In this document: positions 10,844-23,519 of the stretch, piece after piece
Layout: each line of letters starts with the position of its first letter
Position numbering within the stretch: position 1 is the first letter of the stretch
Assembly: GCA_030789695.1 (NCBI GenBank)
Contig: CM061141.1
Span: 323,935,938 to 323,999,937, forward strand
Source: Scilla litardierei
Taxonomy: Eukaryota; Streptophyta; Magnoliopsida; Asparagales; Asparagaceae
Length of the DNA stretch: 64,000 bases
Direction of reading: 5' to 3'
Translations under genes and position numbers: made by a program
The notes under the pieces: model-generated
The model's input: only the letters and a program-made list of their open reading frames with translations
Told to the model about the DNA's origin: nothing
The model's database searches: none

Positions 10844-13800
10844 TGTAACGACCCGCTCTCGGGGGCCCGTTACTTATTTGATATTTGCAGATTCCGTAGT
10901 TTACCAGTGAATTCAGCATAGCCACAACTCAGAGATGCATCACAATACTCAAAACCAGCGTACAGACGTTATTACAGTCCAAATTAAAGTACAACAACCA
11001 CCAGCACACTTTCTGAAAAGAAGTGCGGAAAAGTAAATACACAGTACCACACACCAACAGTAAAGTAAATAAAACTCTGCAGCTTCAGGGTCAAGTGTAG
11101 GCTCCACGAACTCTGGGGCAATCTCCTCGATCAGATCTTCGTCTGCCGGTGCCATAAATGGAACCGAAGGTAAGTCACAACAATTCTAGCAATAGAAAAA
11201 GAGGAGTGCACAAATATGGAGTAGGCTATGGTAAACAAGTGCTGAAAGTAAAGTAAGGATAAAGTAAGGACAGACAAGCATGCAAGTGCGATAAGTAAAG
11301 TACATCAAGTCAAGCATGCAAGGGTGACAAGTAAAGTAAAGGTGACCGAGCGAGTACGACTAGTGACGTACAAGAATAACCATGACGATAGCAATGACTA
11401 TAGCAATAATGAGAGTACTTGTGCCTATTCTAGTTCGTGACTTATAACGGGAAGTACAGTGAGCAACCAAGAGGCCAACTCTTGCCGCGGGTGCTACCCG
11501 GGCGAACCAATTCTCTGAGTACTGTGCAATAATCTGTGATCTGTGATCTGTGATCTGTGATGGTTGTCACCGGCACTGTTATGGGTTGCTAGAACCCGCA
11601 CAGTGACAACAAAGTCTGGACTAGTCGCTCCCGCACTTCCGCAATTATAAGTTACCCCAAAACCCCAAGTGTCTGTGCAGGTTACCGTTCTTTGCAGTTT
11701 TACGAGTCATTTACTGTTCGCACATATCCAGTTACAATCTTTCTGTCAAGCATGTCAATCTGTTCAGGACAATAACTGTTCCGAGACTAGATGTTAAGTC
11801 CTATGTTCATACGCGTTAACGATACTCTAAAGATCTTTGCTTGTTGAAAAGTCAAGGCAGAAACCTCAAGAGAGAATGTCAGTCCTGAGCAATGTTTGAA
11901 GTCCAACAACTAAGGTACCGATCCATGCTTCGAGCATGCGGTGTTTCCATTAAGTACACTATCTAGATTTCTAAAGTTAGAATTTACTGTGACTTACTAT
12001 CTTCGAGATGATGGTAGTGAGCCGGGACTGGATCTAGTGCGGATGCACGAGATTCGATGCCTGCAAACACAAGAACAACTAGTTAGAGAATACACTATTT
12101 CTTATTTATTTAACTTGGTCGTTTTGATTTTTAAAACTGTTGAAACAGTATCGAAAAGCGTTCTAAATTTTTATGTAGGCTATATAGGATAAAAATAGTT
12201 TTACTGCAGGAAGAAATATTTTTCTGAAGTCCATAGTAATTTTTATAATTTTTAGAAACTCAAAATAGTTTAAAAACCCAGATTATTTAAGTTACGCGTA
12301 TCTTCCGTAATTTCTTACGGGAGCAATACAAGTCGGAATGACTTGAGTGAACAGTCAAAATGACCGTCTCGAAGTCTATTATCACATATAATTTTATCAA
12401 ATATTAGTGTACGTAAAATCAGCGAGTTACGATTTTTAGAATGATTTATACCTATTAAATCTTTAAGTTCGAAAAATCATTTTCGGAAAAAGTAGGCGTC
12501 TGATCGCAGTGAGACTAGCGCCATTGGATCCGAAATGTCGTTTCTGATTTTCTGGGGCTATCCACACATTTTTCTGGGCCCTGTATAATTAGTTATGGAT
12601 TTTACATCATTAAACCCTATTATTAATTAATTAATTAATCGAAAATACGAAATAATTCCGTATTTACGGAATTGCCATTGTGACTTATGCTCGTACCCAC
12701 CGCTTACGCGCGTTGTCGGGGGGTTCGTCCGACGTCGGAGGACGGCGCCGCGGGGCGGAGGAGGAGGAGGTCGACGGCGGGGATCTCAGCGACGGCGGGG
12801 TAGGCGGTGGCAGCGGCTACGGCGGCAACGAGAAGAGGGGAGCGGGTGGAGCAGCGGCTGCTGCGGGCGGATGCGAGGGCGGTGGGCGATCGGAGCGACG
12901 TCGCTGCGGGGGTGGGCTTGGCGTCGACCGGTGGCGGAGGTCGCTGGAGACGACGGAGGGCGGTGTCAAGGCGGAGGGGGTTCCGACGAGCTGACGGCAG
13001 CGGGTCGAGGCCGGAGGCGACGAGGGCGGGGGCGGTTTCCGTCGCTTGTGAGGGGAGTTCGGCGCTGCGGGCGAGGGCGGCGAGCGGCTGACCTAAGGCG
13101 GCGGTCGTCGAGGCCGGCGGTGAGTCGCTGTCGATGGCGAGGGCGTGGGTGAGAGAGGGAGAGAGATGGATAGAGAGAGGGTGCGAGAGAGAAGAGAGAT
13201 GCAGGGAGTGAGAGCGGGTTTGCATGGGTTTAGCTGGGTGCGTGAATTAGAGAGGGGTGTTTAGGGGTTTAAATAGGGATTAGTGATTAGTGTTAGTCAA
13301 AAACAATTAATAAGATTAGGTAGGGATTAGGTAGAGCTTTTGACTAAAACAAGAAAATCAACCGGTCTCCTTTTCACGTGTTAGTCATGTTTAGGGTAGT
13401 TTAATAGTTTAATTAGGTTAAGGTAATTAGTAATTAAGTAAAACTCCATTAGTGAAAGTAATTAGTAAAATACAAAAACGAAATTACGATTTTGCCCCTA
13501 CTAGTAAACGTGTCCGAAAAATTACGAAAACATACCCACGGGATCGTATCGTCGCGAGGATGGCGAATACGAAGTCCGTTTCAGGGTTTGGGCTACGGGA
13601 ATACTAGTTTTTGGCCAAAACGTTTGGAAAGCGGGTTTGCGGGTTCTCTACTGAAATGATATCCGAAAATTATGAAATTAATGTGGGAGGCCCTAAATGA
13701 TCATAGGATGCTACTGCAGGAGTTTGAAAATGTTTTGAAAGTGTTTGAATAGAAAATAAATTCGTCGAATCAAAACGGTAATTTTGGGAGATGAATTTTA

Positions 13801-14002
13801 ACAGAAATGTTTTGGGTATTTGAGGAAATCTGAAATTGCTAACATACAATACGATAAGTCTAGTACTCTAAAATATTTTTATAAGAATTTTTAAAATCAG
13901 TTTTGTTAGAAAATTCTTGACTAACATTTATAATGTAAAATTTATTCTTAAAAATACGTATAAATACGTAAATTGAACTGTTGAAAATTACTGGTCGTTA
14001 CA
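10844..14002 (-). repeat. Element D LTR, left copy (3' LTR in element sense)
   Basis: On the plus strand it reads TGTAACGACCCGCTCTCGGG at the start and ...ACTGGTCGTTACA at the end. A GC-rich CpG-dense block (12690-13140) lies just downstream, in the minus sense, of a TATA box at 13267-13275. A 173-codon minus frame (12704-13225) and a 68-codon minus frame (10949-11155) stay open in both LTR copies. Confidence 0.85.
13267..13275 (-). promoter_or_regulatory. TATA box of element D left LTR
   Basis: TATTTAAAC on the minus strand, followed downstream by CCCTAAACACCCC and then the CpG-rich leader. The same layout occurs in the right LTR at 18529-18537, where the promoter would drive element transcription. 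Confidence 0.5.
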
Positions 14003-14030
14003 TTCTACCCTCCTTAAAATAATTCCGTCC
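14003..14030 (-). promoter_or_regulatory. Polypurine tract of element D
   Basis: Minus-strand reading is TTTTAAGGAGGGTAGAA followed by the LTR TGTAACG. This fixes the orientation of D as minus and matches the conserved CGAGGACG...AAGGAGGGTAGA context of Tekay-type chromoviruses (family knowledge). Confidence 0.7.
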
Positions 14031-14469
14031 TCGGAATTTAAAAATATTTTTGAAACAAATAATTGATGTTATGAAGAAGCTCAAGCAAATAAAAGATAGA
14101 AAAGATGGAAATCTAGTAAATCAGGTTGTAAATAATATGAAATATAATGTGATAATAGCATCAAGAAAACAAGAGATGTTATATATGAATAAATACTATT
14201 GACATCACCATAGCTTTCGTAACTATTCCAGTATCATCACAATAGTTATTCTGACTTCTCAAGTAGACCAAAATTAACATGAGATAATAACATCACATGA
14301 AAATGAGGGCTATTATGATGACAACATCTGTTCGAACTTGGAACCTGAGGTGATAAGCCAGTAGCAAGCTATTTAAACCACATAAACCGGAAGACTATAA
14401 AGTTTATTCGTGCTACTGGTGACTAACGGGTCTGGCCACAGATGTTGTTCATAATATAGCATGTATCGA

Positions 14470-15039
14470 CTAATCCACGGGTACCAACACCATCAATTTC
14501 CATAATGCCCAACCACATGCTAACGTCCAAATCACCGCCCAAAGGTAAGTACAAGGCCAACACTCTAAGTCAGTACTCCCTGCTAGCATTCCTTCCGTCA
14601 ATCTCCATACTATCCCACAATAAGGCAGGATCCAAGCTCTCATCCAGAGCCAAGCACAAGGCCTACATCCAACTTCAACACCCAAGGCCAATATCATGCC
14701 AATAATCATCGCCATCACTCCTTCCGTAGACCAATACTTGACATTCGCAACACCCAACATTACCCAACAAATGAACAACCAAAAACACGCTTTCCCGCAC
14801 ACCAAAAGGAGTAGACGCAAGAGGAAGCCTAAACGGGACCTCAACCTGGGTGAGACCCAGGGCAGAGAACTCAAGAGAAGCCCAAGGATCACGGCTTCCC
14901 AAGATCTCAGCCAAGCGGCGGTAGCGAGGGTGGCGACGAGGGTTGTCGCCAAGGCCAAAAATCCCAAAACAGAACGTCGAAGGGCCATTGGTGGTTGCGG
15001 GTCCTCGGCGATGAGAGCTGCGGCTGGTTGACGATCCAT
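14470..15039 (-). CDS. Hydrophobic 189-residue open frame inside element D
   Basis: A minus-strand frame in the same sense as element D begins MDRQPAAALIAEDPQ and ends in a stop at 14470. It is rich in Leu, Trp, Ala and Cys. Apparent membrane-spanning stretches lie at about residues 24-45, 50-64, 70-100, 107-125 and 150-186. It resembles no retroviral Gag or Pol domain. It may be a captured host fragment or a chance frame in GC-rich sequence. A second long frame (14675-15391, Pro/Ser-rich) overlaps it, which lowers confidence that either is translated. I do not recognise a family. Confidence 0.25.
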   Translation of the reverse strand: MDRQPAAALIAEDPQPPMALRRSVLGFLALATTLVATLATAAWLRSWEAVILGLLLSSLPWVSPRLRSRLGFLLRLLLLVCGKACFWLFICWVMLGVANVKYWSTEGVMAMIIGMILALGVEVGCRPCAWLWMRAWILPYCGIVWRLTEGMLAGSTDLECWPCTYLWAVIWTLACGWALWKLMVLVPVD

Positions 15040-16089
15040 GGCAGGGACTTCCGATGGAGTGGAGCAGAAGCTGGCGGGGCTTCGGGTGAGATGGCGAGCT
15101 CGCTTGGGGAAGAGGCCGGGAGGAGGAGGGGCGATGTCTGAGCGAAAAGGGAACCACGGGGTGGCTTGGGAAGGAAGGAGAAGAGGGGTTAAAAAGAGAA
15201 GGGGGGCACCGAAAGTCGTCGGTGTTAGGCGGGAACGGGGATCGAGGTGGGGAAGCGGACAAAGGAAATAAATAGGGGGCGCCGAAAGTCATGGGTAGGT
15301 AGTATAGGGTAGGCGGGAACGGGGCTCGAGGCAAGGATGAGGACAAAGGCAATAATGAGGGGAGGTGGTAGGCGGGAAGGAATTCCAACACGTGGAAAAA
15401 TCGGGTACAAGATGGGAGCAGGGTTAGAAAAGAAATACGAGTTTCAAAAACATAACAGCCTATACGTGCACGCTACGTTTGGCTCGTCTCAAAATCTCCA
15501 GCATCATCCTCGAGTACTTCTGAACGTCCTTCGATCTGCTTCTGCTGAGGAGCTCGAACTTCTGATGATCGAAAAATTCGAACGCTACCCTCCTTAGAAT
15601 AAACGTGGCTAGGGTTCAAGCAAACTAGAGATAGAAGATTCTAAGAAGGTCAATTGAAAGGTCATCAAGATAAAGGAAGGTTGGTAGTGGAGAAGATCGA
15701 TGACGTCACATAATCATGATTCACGTCCTTGCGGTCCAGCGGACACGGCCAGGGAAGTGACTAAGCCAGGATCACTTATGCCCAGTCTAGCTAGGTCGAT
15801 CCAACAGACTTTAGCCAAGCACATTGACCGATATCATGGTCCATTGAAGGAAGATCATCATTCATATGGGTGCCACCGACACAGAAGGATTTTTTTTTAA
15901 TACAACTAATTAATCCTATCAAAATGAATTTTTTTTATTAAAACCAGATGGCCAACTCCATTGGGGCTCTCCGAGATGTTCCCGTCCGTCTTTCGAGTGT
16001 CAAACCTGCATCCATAGAAATGTCAGCTTAGTTGAGTATCGTATACGATACATCCTGGTTTTACTATACTGTTCACGAGGTATTTTGCA

Positions 16090-16114
16090 CGGACCTGCGT
16101 GGGCCACCAAAACT
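16090..16114 (-). promoter_or_regulatory. Putative primer-binding site of element D
   Basis: Immediately after the 5' LTR in the minus sense the sequence reads AGTTTTGGTGGCCCACGCAG. It is not the tRNA-iMet site TGGTATCAGAGC used by most plant elements. The TTTGGTGGCCCACG core should pair with a different tRNA 3' end, which I cannot assign. Confidence 0.4.
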
Positions 16115-19100
16115 TGTAACGACCCGCTCTCGGGGGCCCGTTACTTATTTGATATTTGCAGGTTCCGCAGTTTACCAGTGAATTCAGCATAGCCACAACT
16201 CAGAGATGCATCACAATACTCAAAACCAGCGTACATACGTTATTACAGTCCAAATTAAAGTACAACAATCACCAGCACGCTTTCTGAAAAGAAGTGCGGA
16301 AAAGTAAATACACAGTACCACACACCAACAGTAAAGTAAATAAAACTCTGCAGCTTCAGGGTCAAGTGTAGGCTCCACGAACTCTGGGGCAATCTCCTCG
16401 ATCAGATCTTCGTCTGCCGGTGCCATAAATGGAACCGAAGGTAAGTCACAACAATTCTAGCAATAGAAAAAGAGGAGTGCACAAATATGGAGTAGGCTAT
16501 GGTAAACAAGTGCTGAAAGTAAAGTAAGGATAAAGTAAGGACAGACAAGCATGCAAGTGCGATAAGTAAAGTACATCAAGTCAAGCATGCAAGGGTGACA
16601 AGTAAAGTAAAGGTGACCGAGCGAGTACAACTAGTAACATACAAGATAACCATGACGATAGCAATGACAATAGCAATAATGAGAGTACTTGTGCCTATTC
16701 TAGTTCGTGACTTATAACGGGAAGTACAGTGAGCAACCAAGAGGCCAACTCTTACCGCGGGTGCTACCCGGGCGAACCAATTCTCTGAGTACTGTGTAAT
16801 AATCTGTGATCTGTGATCTGTGATGGTTGTCACCGGCACTGTTATGGGTTGCTAAAACCCGCACGGTGACAACAAAGTCTGGACTAGTCGCTCCCGCACT
16901 TCCGCAATTATAAGTTACCCCAAAACCCCAAGTGTCTGTGCAGGTTACCGTTCTTTGCAGTTTTACGAGTCATTTACTGTTCGCACATATCCAGTTACAA
17001 TCTTTCTGTCAAGCATGTCAATCTGTTCAGGACAATAACTGTTCCGAGACTAGATGTTAAGTCCTATGTTCATACGCGTTAACGATACTCTAAAGATCTT
17101 TGCTTGTTGAAAAGTCAAGGCAGAAACCTCAAGAGAGAATGTCAGTCCTGAGCAATGTTTGAAGTCCAACAACTAAGGTACCGATCCATGCTTCGAGCAT
17201 GCGGTGTTTCCATTAAGTACACTATCTAGATTTCTAAAGTTAGAATTTACTGTGACTTACTATCTTCGAGATGATGGTAGTGAGCCGGGACTGGATCTAG
17301 TGCTGATGCACGAGATTCGATGCCTGCAAACACAAGAACAACTAGTTAGAGAATACACTATTTCTTATTTATTTAACTTGGTCGTTTTGATTTTTAAAAC
17401 TGTTGAAACAGTATCGAAAAGCGTTCTAAATTTTTATGTAGGCTATATAGGATAAAAATAGTTTTACTGCAGGAAGAAATATTTTTCTGAAGTCCATAGT
17501 AATTTTTATAATTTTTAGAAACTCAAAATAGTTTAAAAACCCAGATTATTTAAGTTACGCGTATCTTCCGTAATTTCTTACGGGAGCAATATAAGTCGGA
17601 ATGACTTGAGTGAACAGTCAAAATGACCGTCTCGAAGTCTATTATCACATATAATTTTATCAAATATTAGTGTACGTAAAATCAGCGAGTTACGATTTTT
17701 AGAATGAATTATACCTATTAAATCTTTAAGTTCGAAAAATCATTCCGAAAAAAGTAGGCGTCTGATCGTAGTGAGACTAGCGCCATTGGATCCGAAATGT
17801 CGTTTCTGATTTTCTGGGGCTATCCACACATTTTTCTGGGCCCTGTATAATTAGTTATGGATTTTACATCATTAAACCATATTATTAATTAATTAATAAA
17901 TCGAAAATACGAAATAATTCCGTATTTACGGAATTGCCATTGTGACTTACGCTCGCACCCACCGCTTACGCGCGTTGTCGGGGGGTTCGTCCGACGTCGG
18001 AGGACGGCGCCGCGGGGCGGAGGAGGAGGATGTCGACGGCGGGGATCTCGGCGACGGCGGGGTAGGCGGTGGCAGCGGCTACGGCGGCAACGAGAAGAAG
18101 GGAGCGGATGGAGCAGCGGCTGCTGCGGGCGGATGCGAGGGCGGTGGGCGATCGGAGCGGCGTCGCTGCGGGGGTGGGCTTGGCGTCGACCGGTGGCGGA
18201 GGTCGCTGGAGACGACGGAGGGCGGTATCAAGGCGGAGGGGGTTCCGACGAGCTGACGGCGGCGGGTCGAGGCCGGAGGCGACGAGGGCGGGGGCGGTTG
18301 CCGTCGCTTGCGAGGGGAGTTCGGCGCTGCGGGCGAGGGCGGCGAGCGGCTGACCTAGGGCGGCGGTCGTCGAGGCCGGCGGTGAGTCGCCGTCGATGGC
18401 GAGGGCGTGGGTGAGAGAGGGAGAGAGATGGATAGAGAGAGGGTGCGAGAGAGAAGAGAGATGCAGGGAGTGAGAGCGGGTTTGCATGGGTTTAGCTGGG
18501 TGCGTGAATTAGAGAGGGGTGTTTAGGGGTTTAAATAGGGATTAGTGATTAGTGTTAGTCAAAAACAATTAATAAGATTAGGTAGGGATTAGGTAGAGCT
18601 TTTGACTAAAACAAGAAAATCAACCGGTCTCCTTTTCACGTGTTAGTCATGTTTAGGGTAGTTTAATAGTTTAATTAGGTTAAGGTAATTAGTAATTAAG
18701 TAAAACTCCATTAGTGAAAGTAATTAGTAAAATACAAAAACGAAATTACGATTTTGCCCCTACTAGCAAACGTGTCCGAAAAATTACGAAAACATACCCA
18801 CGGGATCGTATTGTCACGAGGATGGCGAATACGAAGTCCGTTTCAGGATTTGGGCTACGGGAATACTAGTTTTTGGCCAAAACGTTTGGAAAGCGGGTTT
18901 GCGGGTTCTCTACTGAAATGATATCCGAAAATTATGAAATTAATGTGGGAGGCCCTAAATGATCATAGGATGCTACTGCAGGAGTTTGAAAATGTTTTGA
19001 AAGTGTTTGAATAGAAAATAAATTCGTCGAATCAAAACGGTAATTTTGGGAGATGAATTTTAACAGAAATGTTTTGGGTATTTGAGGAAATCTGAAATTG

Positions 19101-19264
19101 CTAACATACAATACGATAAGTCTAGTACTCTAAAATATTTTTATAAGAATTTTTAAAATCAGTTTTGTTAGAAAATTCTTGACTAACATTTATAATGTAA
19201 AATTTATTCTTAAAAATACGTATAAATACGTAAATTGAACTGTTGAAAATTACTGGTCGTTACA
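16115..19264 (-). repeat. Element D LTR, right copy (5' LTR in element sense)
   Basis: Near-identical to 10844-14002, with the same termini, the same CpG-rich block (about 17950-18410), a TATA box at 18529-18537 on the minus strand and the same open frames. It is followed by the ACTTC duplication at 19265-19269. Confidence 0.85.
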
Positions 19265-19269
19265 ACTTC

Positions 19270-19971
19270 TTCCAACATACTCTGCACAGAGATTTTACTA
19301 AAGACCGAAATAACTCTGCGACACTGACTCCCATTGACCGGGAGAGACGAATCCTCTCTTGGTCATTACTCGTCTCGTACGCTTCAAGTGGCACCCAATC
19401 AAAAAACCTTTCGACAGGCCTTGCCCCGAAGCTAGGTCAGTTGATCTAAGTGGCACCGTTCACGCACAGGTTCGTAAAAATGACCTCAAGTCAAAAGACC
19501 AACTAGCCTATCATCACTAAGAGTTATCATTGACAGATTGGTCAATATAACCATATGCTAACTCTTGTGGATCGTTCAGTGAACTCATTCTCTAATGAGC
19601 ACATGTGTCTCGTCTTCGACTTTGCCAATTCAAGCGATCATGAGATCATCGCCACCGCTAAACGGTGAAGACTAAGACACAATGGTCTATTCAATGTTTT
19701 GATATCCTTGTCTCGAAACATCTACGACCACGAACCCTTTTAGACTTATGCTACAGATGGTCAAACATTTCTCCATGATCGAGATACTCATCTCGATACA
19801 TGTTTGACCTTGCATAAAGTCTCAGGACTTTACCTAAGTTAATATCTAATGTTAACTACATTATAATATAACTTAGATAAATTATTACCAAACAGCTTAC
19901 TGTTATTTCGAACAATATGTTTGTGCTATTCACACAGAGATAAATAGCCTTGAGGGCATCATATCTCTACA
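19270..19971 (-). mobile_element. Copia B 3' LTR, proximal piece
   Basis: In the minus sense it starts TGTAGAGATATGATGCCC at 19971, next to the polypurine tract AAGTGGGAGA (19972-19981). It matches 25515-26121 of the 5' LTR with few changes. It is separated from its distal half by element D. Confidence 0.8.
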
Positions 19972-21433
19972 TCTCCCACTTGCACTCAAGCCCATTTATC
20001 TCGGTATCTTATACCGTTTTTACACATAAGTTTTCCCGACTTCATGTGGTAGAGCCTTCGTGAGTGGATCTACTAAAACCGTCTACACTATAGACTTAAG
20101 GGGTTTCTATGTTCATGTTAGACCAACCATTTGAATCTCATTCAAATAATTCACTTGGTCTTTCGGAATCCATAATATTTTATTTACTTGGATCTTATCA
20201 GTTCATCGTACCTTACGATAATAATTTTAAATTAGTTATTGGTCATTTCAAATGGCTCATATCTATTTCTGATAAAGTATCAAACCTTTTGATTACTTTG
20301 TCAAAATATATGTTCCATTTCTTTGATGCCTCATATGTAATTTATATGCTCCCACTGACCTTGAAAACTTTCTGGCTAATTCATATAAGTTGGTTTGTCT
20401 AAATCATATTTAGAAAAACGAACTTATAAGTGAATGCTCCAATTTTCATGGTCAACATGAGCGTTTTACATCGAGTTTGGTCCGAGTAGATCTGTACACA
20501 TCTGCTGGCAAGACGATTTCAACATAATCTGTTTAAAGGAATTAGTATGAAAACCGTTCTCGACCAACATAATTGTACTTCACTATTTTCTTTCTGCACC
20601 AATCTTTCAACTTAAGGATTTACTTGCAGAAAGTGAGGAAACATTTTCCTTCGGCACGTAAACTAAATTCCAAAATTTATTTACGCACACGGACCTATGC
20701 TTATTTCTTCAAGTTTTAAATCGGAGTTACTACTCCGAATTTCATTCCGGAAGTTGACTAAGTCATCATTAGTTATGATGTCCAACTCGACAATTCGTCT
20801 CACGAGATTCGAGTAATTATACAACTTCTTAATGATTGATTTTATGAATATCTTATTGATAATGTCCTCATAGAACATTATCAAAACCTAGGCAATATTA
20901 TCTGGGACTTAACCCAGAGGGAGGACTTAACTCAGAGTCACTTGCTATGGATCGCACCAAGTCTAACTTAGTGTGATTCATATCTTTAACACACGGATGT
21001 GTTAACAGACTTGACCTGAGAGAAAATCACATTTTCTTTTAATTACGCAAGATTTTATGTAGCTACGTATTTGACAATTCGATCTAATCGAATCAATTTA
21101 AATACTTTTGTCATTTCGTTCTTATTTTATCAGACTTATGTTTCATCAAGAACACGTGTCTTAATAAAATATACAAATAACTTATTTTGGTTAATCTAGA
21201 CTCGGGTACATCAGTAAGTACGAGACTGAGTTCGAAAAATCATTCTCTCACTGTCTTACAGATGTGTTTCGGCCATTATATCTAAGAGGGTAAGACTCAC
21301 AAGTGTCCGTAGACTTCATAATACGAGAGGTCAGACCCCTCTTTATGTGACTTGTGAAGCTTACTCTCTCGATACGGCCTAGTCTATTTTGCCTTATAAG
21401 TCTGCTACTATCTTGTGTATTTATATATTAACA

Positions 21434-21436
<3 letters not shown>

Positions 21437-21482
<46 letters not shown>
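21437..21482. repeat. (AT)n microsatellite
   Basis: An uninterrupted alternating TA tract of more than 20 units inside the copia B internal region. Confidence 0.95.
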
Positions 21483-21484
<2 letters not shown>

Positions 21485-21559
21485 CGTTACACATATTATT
21501 CATTGCTTCAAAAGAAATGTGACGACATTCGTCAAAATGTGTGATTCGGGTTCAATATT

Positions 21560-22780
21560 ACATATTTAACCCCCCATTTAGCCCTATTTTGTGCTCATGT
21601 GATGCTATAATGTTCTCTAGAACATACGTATTTTCTACACATTTATTTATTAGAGAATACACTTAATTTGAGCACAAAACAGCAATTAATGAAGTATTTC
21701 TGCACGTTTTATATTTTTTCTAGCATCGTCTCGATCTCACGATTCCAACGACTATTTATTTGTATTTTTCTGAGATCTGTGCTAATTACTGTGAATTTTT
21801 GAATGCAGAATATCATTTATTGGAAAAATAATAAATACGCACCAATCTTAGAGCACACGTGGCTGCATCTCCGCCGTCCGCAGCTACATCCAACGGCATC
21901 CGCATTTTCTCAGCAACGCTCGATACAAACCGTTGGATTAAAATCCAACGCTCGAAACGAGCCCAAACTCGTATTCAAAGAACGCAGCGGAGGGCCTATT
22001 CTCGGTCCACGTGGCGACATCCTAGGCATCCCCCGCCGAATCCAACGGCTGATGCACGACGATCGAAATGCAACTACGGAGACACGTGGCACCCATCAGT
22101 CGAGATCCCGCCTAATCAAACGAATCAAGCTAGCGGACGAAGTGGCGCTGTGGCGATCGTTGGATGATGATCCAACGATCGTGCTCGAAGCGGAGTTCAT
22201 CGAAGAAGCTGGCGACTCGCAGTCGCACGATCGAGATCTGACGGCCCAGAGCGATCTGAGCTGGGTTCGAATTAAGCGAAGCGGATGCGATCGCGCGCGG
22301 GGCTTGGCGATCCGTTATGAAAGTGCCACGCGTCGATTTTTGGTGCGATCCCGCATCAATCGTGTGGTCTATAATTGCGCCGGCGGTGATATGCGGGTTT
22401 GGGTGCATAAATGATGCGGGTTTCGACCCTATAAGCACAGTAAACCTGCAAGCCTATTATATAAGCGTATTCTAGGGTTTTTTGAGGTATACAAGCAGAT
22501 TGGGGGCGTATTTTGGGCGTATTGGAGGCTCTAGAAGCCGTATTTCCCCTCTGTAAAATTCTGTAAAATTCCAGAGGCTATTGTTATTATTTTCAGAGAG
22601 TTTGAAGTCGAAACTTGGAGATTTGGTGATATATTTCTAAACTTCTACCCCGTATTTTGGTGTTTTCTAGCGTATTTTGCTATAAAGTTGATGTATTTTG
22701 CTATGGAAGTTGTTTATTATTGCAATGTGTTAACACTTTTGTATAACAATAATTATGAAATCGTGACATCAAAATATGTC
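21560..22780 (+). mobile_element. Probable solo LTR inside copia B
   Basis: The base composition changes from AT-rich to GC-rich (about 21850-22420), then a plus-strand TATA-like ATTATATAAG (about 22457) is followed by a leader with repeated GGCGTATTTTGGGCG text. The GC-rich block holds several short inverted motifs around ATCCAACG and CGTTGGAT. This is the layout of a plant gypsy LTR. The exact ends and target duplication could not be fixed. A 203-codon plus frame (21803-22414) crosses it and resembles nothing I know. Confidence 0.35.
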
Positions 22781-23519
22781 ACATTTTCATTTCCTCCTGG
22801 TTATGCCTTTACTAATGATAAAATAAACTAACTTTCTCAATTGACTTTCCGGAGTGCCTTCTTCCTTTTCTAAATCACATTTAGATATAACCCAACATAA
22901 ATAAATAGCTATGCAAACATCTCATGTATCCAAACGCCTGAGAGTTGCAATCTTGAGTGTAGCTCAAGAAGTTGCTTGTCTCAAGATCCGGTTGGGATAC
23001 ATAGTCTTGCACCGCTCATGCACTCGTATTCGACTCAAACGGTTTGATCGAATTCTCGAACTTTGCGGATCAAAATTGTTTGTCCATACAACCTTGAGTG
23101 TAGCTCGACAAGTTGTAGGGAGAAACATACTTCGAATATCCTATATGTTCAAGCTGCCTCATATAGAGACGAGTGGCACGTAGCGTGAATTTATTTGTTG
23201 GATTCAGAACTTAAATAAAATCATATTTCTTAAGTCTGTTCTTTATAATGTCATTTTAATGTCAACGAGAATATAGTTTTAATTCTATCAATTAGAATTT
23301 AACTTGATATTCAATTAATTAACCTTTTAACCAGTTAACTTATTTCATTAAAAAATTATATTTTGATTCCTTTGGTAAACATAGTCTTGCCCTAGTTTAG
23401 CATATGTTCAATATTAAATATAGGTAGAATGGCTTTTATCTATTTATATCCTCCAACTATTTTTACGATCGTTTCAAAGCTTAATAATGAAGGATTTAAT
23501 CGAATTAAAATTAATGGGT

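Larger units (their letters stand above)
10844..19264 (-). mobile_element. Element D: complete non-autonomous long-LTR gypsy-type retrotransposon
   Basis: LTRs at 10844-14002 (3159 bp) and 16115-19264 (3150 bp) are near-identical, differing by scattered substitutions and a copy-number change in a GTGATCT repeat (four units against three). Perfect ACTTC target duplications flank it. The internal region is only 2112 bp. In minus orientation the 3' end of the internal region reads ...CGAGGACGGAATTATTTTAA, then GGAGGGTAGAA, directly before the LTR TGTAACG. This is the characteristic polypurine context of Tekay/Del chromoviruses. No Gag, protease, RT, RNase H or integrase is visible. It is therefore a LARD-like parasite that needs proteins from a relative, and its LTR similarity implies recent insertion. 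Confidence 0.85.

Noticed and set aside
12680..13152. Four overlapping frames in the element D LTR taken as genes
   Set aside because: CpG-rich LTR leader sequence, with most frames open together. Kept only as a note on the LTR.
21803..22414. 203-codon plus-strand frame inside copia B
   Set aside because: Lies within a probable LTR with GC-rich inverted motifs. The peptide has no recognisable domain and the opposite strand is open as well.
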